This document shows positions 5,107 to 6,620 of a DNA stretch of 6,620 bases, one piece after another. The stretch spans positions 1 to 6,620 of the forward strand of contig JALXFQ010000154.1 in the NCBI GenBank assembly GCA_027067235.1, given 5' to 3'. A program made the position numbers and the translations under genes. The notes beneath the pieces are model-generated. The model had not been told where the DNA came from. It did not search any database and saw only the letters and a program-made list of their open reading frames with translations. Within the stretch, counting starts at the first letter, position 1. Every line of letters starts with the position of its first letter. The stretch comes from Gammaproteobacteria bacterium. Lineage in GTDB: Bacteria; Pseudomonadota; Gammaproteobacteria; QOAV01.

Positions 5107-5874
5107 TCACAGGGTTCGTATCATGCCGTAGGCCATGACAAAAATCATCGGGGTCAGCGAGGCGAACGCGATCAGGCCGAAGCCGTCAGTGACCGGGTTG
5201 CGCCCGCGAATGGATGAAGCCAGCCCCACGCCCAGGGCGGTGACCAGCGGCACCGTGATGGTGGAAGTGGTGACGCCGCCGGAGTCGTAGGCGATGCCGA
5301 TAATTTCCGGCGGCGCGAAAAAGGTCATCAGTATCACGCCGAGATAGCCCGCCAGGATCAGGTGCTGAATAGGCCAGCCGCGGATGATGCGCAGCACGCC
5401 CAGTGCGATTGCCGCGCCCACCGAAAGCCCCACGGTCAGTCGCAGGCCCCATGCGTAGCTGGAGCGTTCCACCGGCGTGTCGGTAATCATGCCGCCGGTG
5501 GCGGCCACTTTGGCGGCTTCACCGGCCACCGCGATTAACGCCGGCTCGGCAATGGTGGTGCCGAATCCCAGCGCAAAGCCAAACGCCAGCAGCCAGAATA
5601 GATTACCCTTGCGCGCGAATCCCCTGGCCATGGACTCGCCGATGGGGAACAGGCCCATTTCCAGCCCCTGTACAAACAGGGTCAGACCCAGCGTGACCAG
5701 GGCGACGCCGGTGAGCAGGCCGTACAGATCGGGCAGGGGCTGTTTCAGCACCGCCAGCTGGAAAAAGCCGATGACCACAATAATCGGCAGCAAATCGCGG
5801 AAACTGCCCAGCACCAGCGCGACCACCGGGTAAAAGGGCTTCAGCAAGGGGATATTTTTCAGGCGCTGGGGCAT
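5107..5874 (-). CDS. DUF1538-type integral membrane protein, first copy
   Basis: First gene of the minus-strand operon, 255 residues from the ATG at 5874. Hydrophobic segments lie near 28-43, 53-74, 92-118, 144-164, 172-186 and 231-252. Signatures match the downstream paralog: TTIAEPALIAVA at 106-117, AYDSGGVTTSTITVPLV at 195-211 and DGFGLIAFASL at 230-240. Acidic residues in otherwise hydrophobic stretches (Glu in AEPAL, Asp in YDSGG) are candidates for ion or substrate contact, which is inference. The loop after AEPAL is longer here than in the paralog (MITDTPVERSSYAW). The start is not well marked: no Shine-Dalgarno sequence precedes 5874. The frame stays open to a TTG at 5952 and a GTG at 5937, but the added residues are hydrophilic and run across the promoter region. 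The 5874 start also gives an N terminus that lines up with the paralog. Confidence 0.87.
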   Translation of the reverse strand: MPQRLKNIPLLKPFYPVVALVLGSFRDLLPIIVVIGFFQLAVLKQPLPDLYGLLTGVALVTLGLTLFVQGLEMGLFPIGESMARGFARKGNLFWLLAFGFALGFGTTIAEPALIAVAGEAAKVAATGGMITDTPVERSSYAWGLRLTVGLSVGAAIALGVLRIIRGWPIQHLILAGYLGVILMTFFAPPEIIGIAYDSGGVTTSTITVPLVTALGVGLASSIRGRNPVTDGFGLIAFASLTPMIFVMAYGMIRTL

Positions 5875-5914
5875 GCGGTCATTATGCCACGATCCGGGGT
5901 GGTTTTTGCCGGGC

Positions 5915-5943
5915 TTGAAATCAATGCGCTTCGTCACTATATT
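5915..5943 (+). promoter_or_regulatory. Putative sigma-70 promoter for the rhodanese/persulfide dioxygenase operon
   Basis: TTGAAA (5915-5920) and TATATT (5938-5943) are separated by exactly 17 bases, a near-consensus promoter. Transcription would start near 5950, about 28 bases before the rhodanese ATG. The -10 element forms the left arm of the inverted repeat at 5938-5959. Confidence 0.6.
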
Positions 5944-5959
5944 AGAAAACAATAATATA
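5938..5959. promoter_or_regulatory. Perfect inverted repeat over the start-site region, candidate operator
   Basis: TATATTA (5938-5944) and TAATATA (5953-5959) are perfect reverse complements separated by 8 bases. The element covers the plus-strand -10 box and predicted start site, and its right arm reads TATATT on the minus strand. It lies between the two divergent operons in an AT-rich island of an otherwise GC-rich window. The position suits a repressor that blocks polymerase. AT-rich operators of this kind are known for ArsR-family sulfide/persulfide regulators (BigR, SqrR) near rhodanese and persulfide dioxygenase genes, but I cannot assign the binder. Confidence 0.5.
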
Positions 5960-5982
5960 ACTATTTACGGGGAAGCCATGAA
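5954..5982 (-). promoter_or_regulatory. Possible promoter for the DUF1538-PII-CBS operon
   Basis: On the minus strand TATATT (5959-5954) could be a -10 box, with TTCATG (5982-5977) 17 bases upstream as a poor -35 (3 of 6). Transcription would start near 5947 and leave a leader of about 73 bases before the ATG at 5874. The weak -35 suggests an activator or a low basal level, or that the true promoter is elsewhere in 5875-5977. Confidence 0.35.
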
Positions 5983-6268
5983 CGATTCAGTCCAACGTTG
6001 TAAAGAAACACGCGCCTTGCTGGCAGATGGCGCAAAGCTGGTTGATGTGCGCAGTGCGCAGGAATTCAGCGCAGGAGCGCTGCCGGGGGCGGTGAATATC
6101 CCGCTGCAGACGCTGCCGCAGAATATGCACGCCATCGACCGGGACAAGGGCGTGGTGCTGTATTGCGCCAGCGGCCAGCGCAGCGAAATGGCGAAACGAT
6201 TTCTTGAACAGTCGGGATACCGCAGGGTGCACAATCTCGGTTCCTGGCGGAACATGCAAACCTGTTGA
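5978..6268 (+). CDS. Single-domain rhodanese-like sulfurtransferase
   Basis: A 96-residue single rhodanese domain that moves sulfane sulfur through a cysteine persulfide, for example from glutathione persulfide or thiosulfate. The catalytic loop CASGQR lies at 63-68 with Cys63 as the persulfide-forming residue, in the CxxGxR form common in small bacterial rhodaneses. LVDVRSAQEFSAGALPGAVNIPL at 21-43 is the conserved rhodanese N-terminal signature, and the end GYRRVHNLGSW matches the family. There is no signal peptide, so it is cytosolic. The ATG at 5978 has GGGGA 4 bases upstream and sits downstream of a good promoter; reading from an earlier ATG at 5873 would run through that promoter. A persulfide dioxygenase-like gene starts 9 bases after its stop, so the two are almost surely co-transcribed for sulfide or persulfide metabolism. 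Confidence 0.93.
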   Translation: MNDSVQRCKETRALLADGAKLVDVRSAQEFSAGALPGAVNIPLQTLPQNMHAIDRDKGVVLYCASGQRSEMAKRFLEQSGYRRVHNLGSWRNMQTC

Positions 6269-6277
6269 GAGGGCGTT

Positions 6278-6620
6278 ATGAAAATCAGACAACTTTTTGA
6301 CAGAGACACCAGCACATACACCTATCTGCTGTGGGACGAGTTCAGCCGCGAAGCCGCGCTGATTGACTCCGTGCGCGAGCAGGTCGAGCGCGATGCGCAG
6401 CTGATAAACGAGTTGGGCCTGGATTTGCGCTACATACTGGAAACGCATATCCACGCCGATCATGTTACCGGTTCTGACGCATTGCGGCGTAAGACCGGCG
6501 CGAAGGTGCTGGTGCACAAAAACAGCGGCAGCCAGTGCGCCGATCAGCTGATAGACGACGGCGATGAAGTACGCCTCGGCGATCTGGTGATACGGGTGTT
6601 GTACACGCCGGGTCATACCA
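6278..6620 (+). CDS. ETHE1-like persulfide dioxygenase, metallo-beta-lactamase fold (N-terminal part, cut at window edge)
   Basis: The first 114 codons of an enzyme resembling ETHE1 persulfide dioxygenases, which use one iron and O2 to oxidise glutathione persulfide to sulfite and glutathione. The opening IRQLFDRDTSTYTYLLWD closely follows the ETHE1 pattern. THIHADHVTGS at 56-66 holds the HxHxDH metal-binding motif (His57, His59, Asp61, His62), and the window ends in TPGHT with His113, the next metal ligand. The ATG at 6278 is preceded by AGAGGG with 4 bases spacing. It follows the rhodanese gene by 9 bases, and rhodanese-persulfide dioxygenase pairs (or fusions) are a known sulfide-detoxification arrangement. 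Family membership is confident. Whether it is a true persulfide dioxygenase or another MBL-fold hydrolase needs the missing C-terminal part. Confidence 0.9.
   Translation, partial: MKIRQLFDRDTSTYTYLLWDEFSREAALIDSVREQVERDAQLINELGLDLRYILETHIHADHVTGSDALRRKTGAKVLVHKNSGSQCADQLIDDGDEVRLGDLVIRVLYTPGHT

Noticed and set aside
5875..5952. Upstream start (TTG 5952 or GTG 5937) for the first DUF1538 gene
   Set aside because: The extra residues are hydrophilic and unlike the paralog's N terminus, and the region holds the promoter and operator-like repeat. Not fully excluded, because the ATG at 5874 lacks a clear ribosome binding site.
5873..5977. Upstream ATG at 5873 for the rhodanese
   Set aside because: It would place the near-consensus promoter inside the coding sequence; the ATG at 5978 begins a normal-length rhodanese domain.
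5987..6616. Minus-strand open frame of 209 codons opposite the rhodanese and MBL-fold genes
   Set aside because: The plus-strand genes have catalytic motifs (CASGQR, HIHADH) and ribosome binding sites; this is a shadow frame.
1..6620. Mobile elements, CRISPR array, tRNA or rRNA
   Set aside because: Reading the window I found no spaced repeats, transposase or integrase motifs, or tRNA-like clover arms; the only long DNA identities are between paralogs at conserved motifs.

Overview
The window looks like a chromosomal segment of a gammaproteobacterium. The yggS | pilT-pilU arrangement (yggS divergent from a twitching-motility ATPase pair) is typical of type IV-piliated gammaproteobacteria such as Pseudomonas and relatives. 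Base composition is moderately GC-rich and even. I see no rRNA, tRNA, insertion sequence, integrase or CRISPR array. A rhodanese plus an ETHE1-like persulfide dioxygenase at the right edge suggests an organism that handles reduced sulfur, but that is inference. Genes are packed tightly and no stretch over 300 bases lacks a gene.

Layout. (1) 1-230, minus: N-terminal part of yggS, a PLP-homeostasis protein, cut by the window edge. (2) 231-322: divergent control region with a good sigma-70-type promoter for pilTU. (3) 323-2532, plus: pilT and pilU, the two retraction ATPases of type IV pili, translationally coupled. (4) 2533-2598: short GC-rich inverted repeat. (5) 2599-2943, minus, and 2942-3559, plus: a MIF-family tautomerase and a METTL26/DUF938-type methyltransferase, whose start codons overlap head to head. 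(6) 5874 down to 3561, minus: a compact four-gene operon of two tandem paralogous membrane proteins of the DUF1538 type, a divergent PII-like signalling protein and a two-CBS-domain protein. (7) 5875-5977: control region with a perfect 7-bp inverted repeat that covers the -10 elements of two back-to-back promoters. (8) 5978-6620, plus: a single-domain rhodanese followed by the start of a persulfide dioxygenase-like metallo-beta-lactamase-fold enzyme, cut by the window edge.

How the genes work together. PilT and PilU act together on pilus retraction. The four-gene minus-strand operon is the most interesting unit. It reads as a two-subunit (or duplicated) membrane transporter with two cytosolic small-ligand sensor modules, PII-like and CBS, translated in a coupled series. 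That is the logic of GlnK-AmtB or SbtB-SbtA applied to an uncharacterised membrane family. The shared operator-like repeat in front of it may tie its expression to the sulfide/persulfide-detoxification operon next door. These functional links are inferred from gene order and sequence motifs and were not tested.
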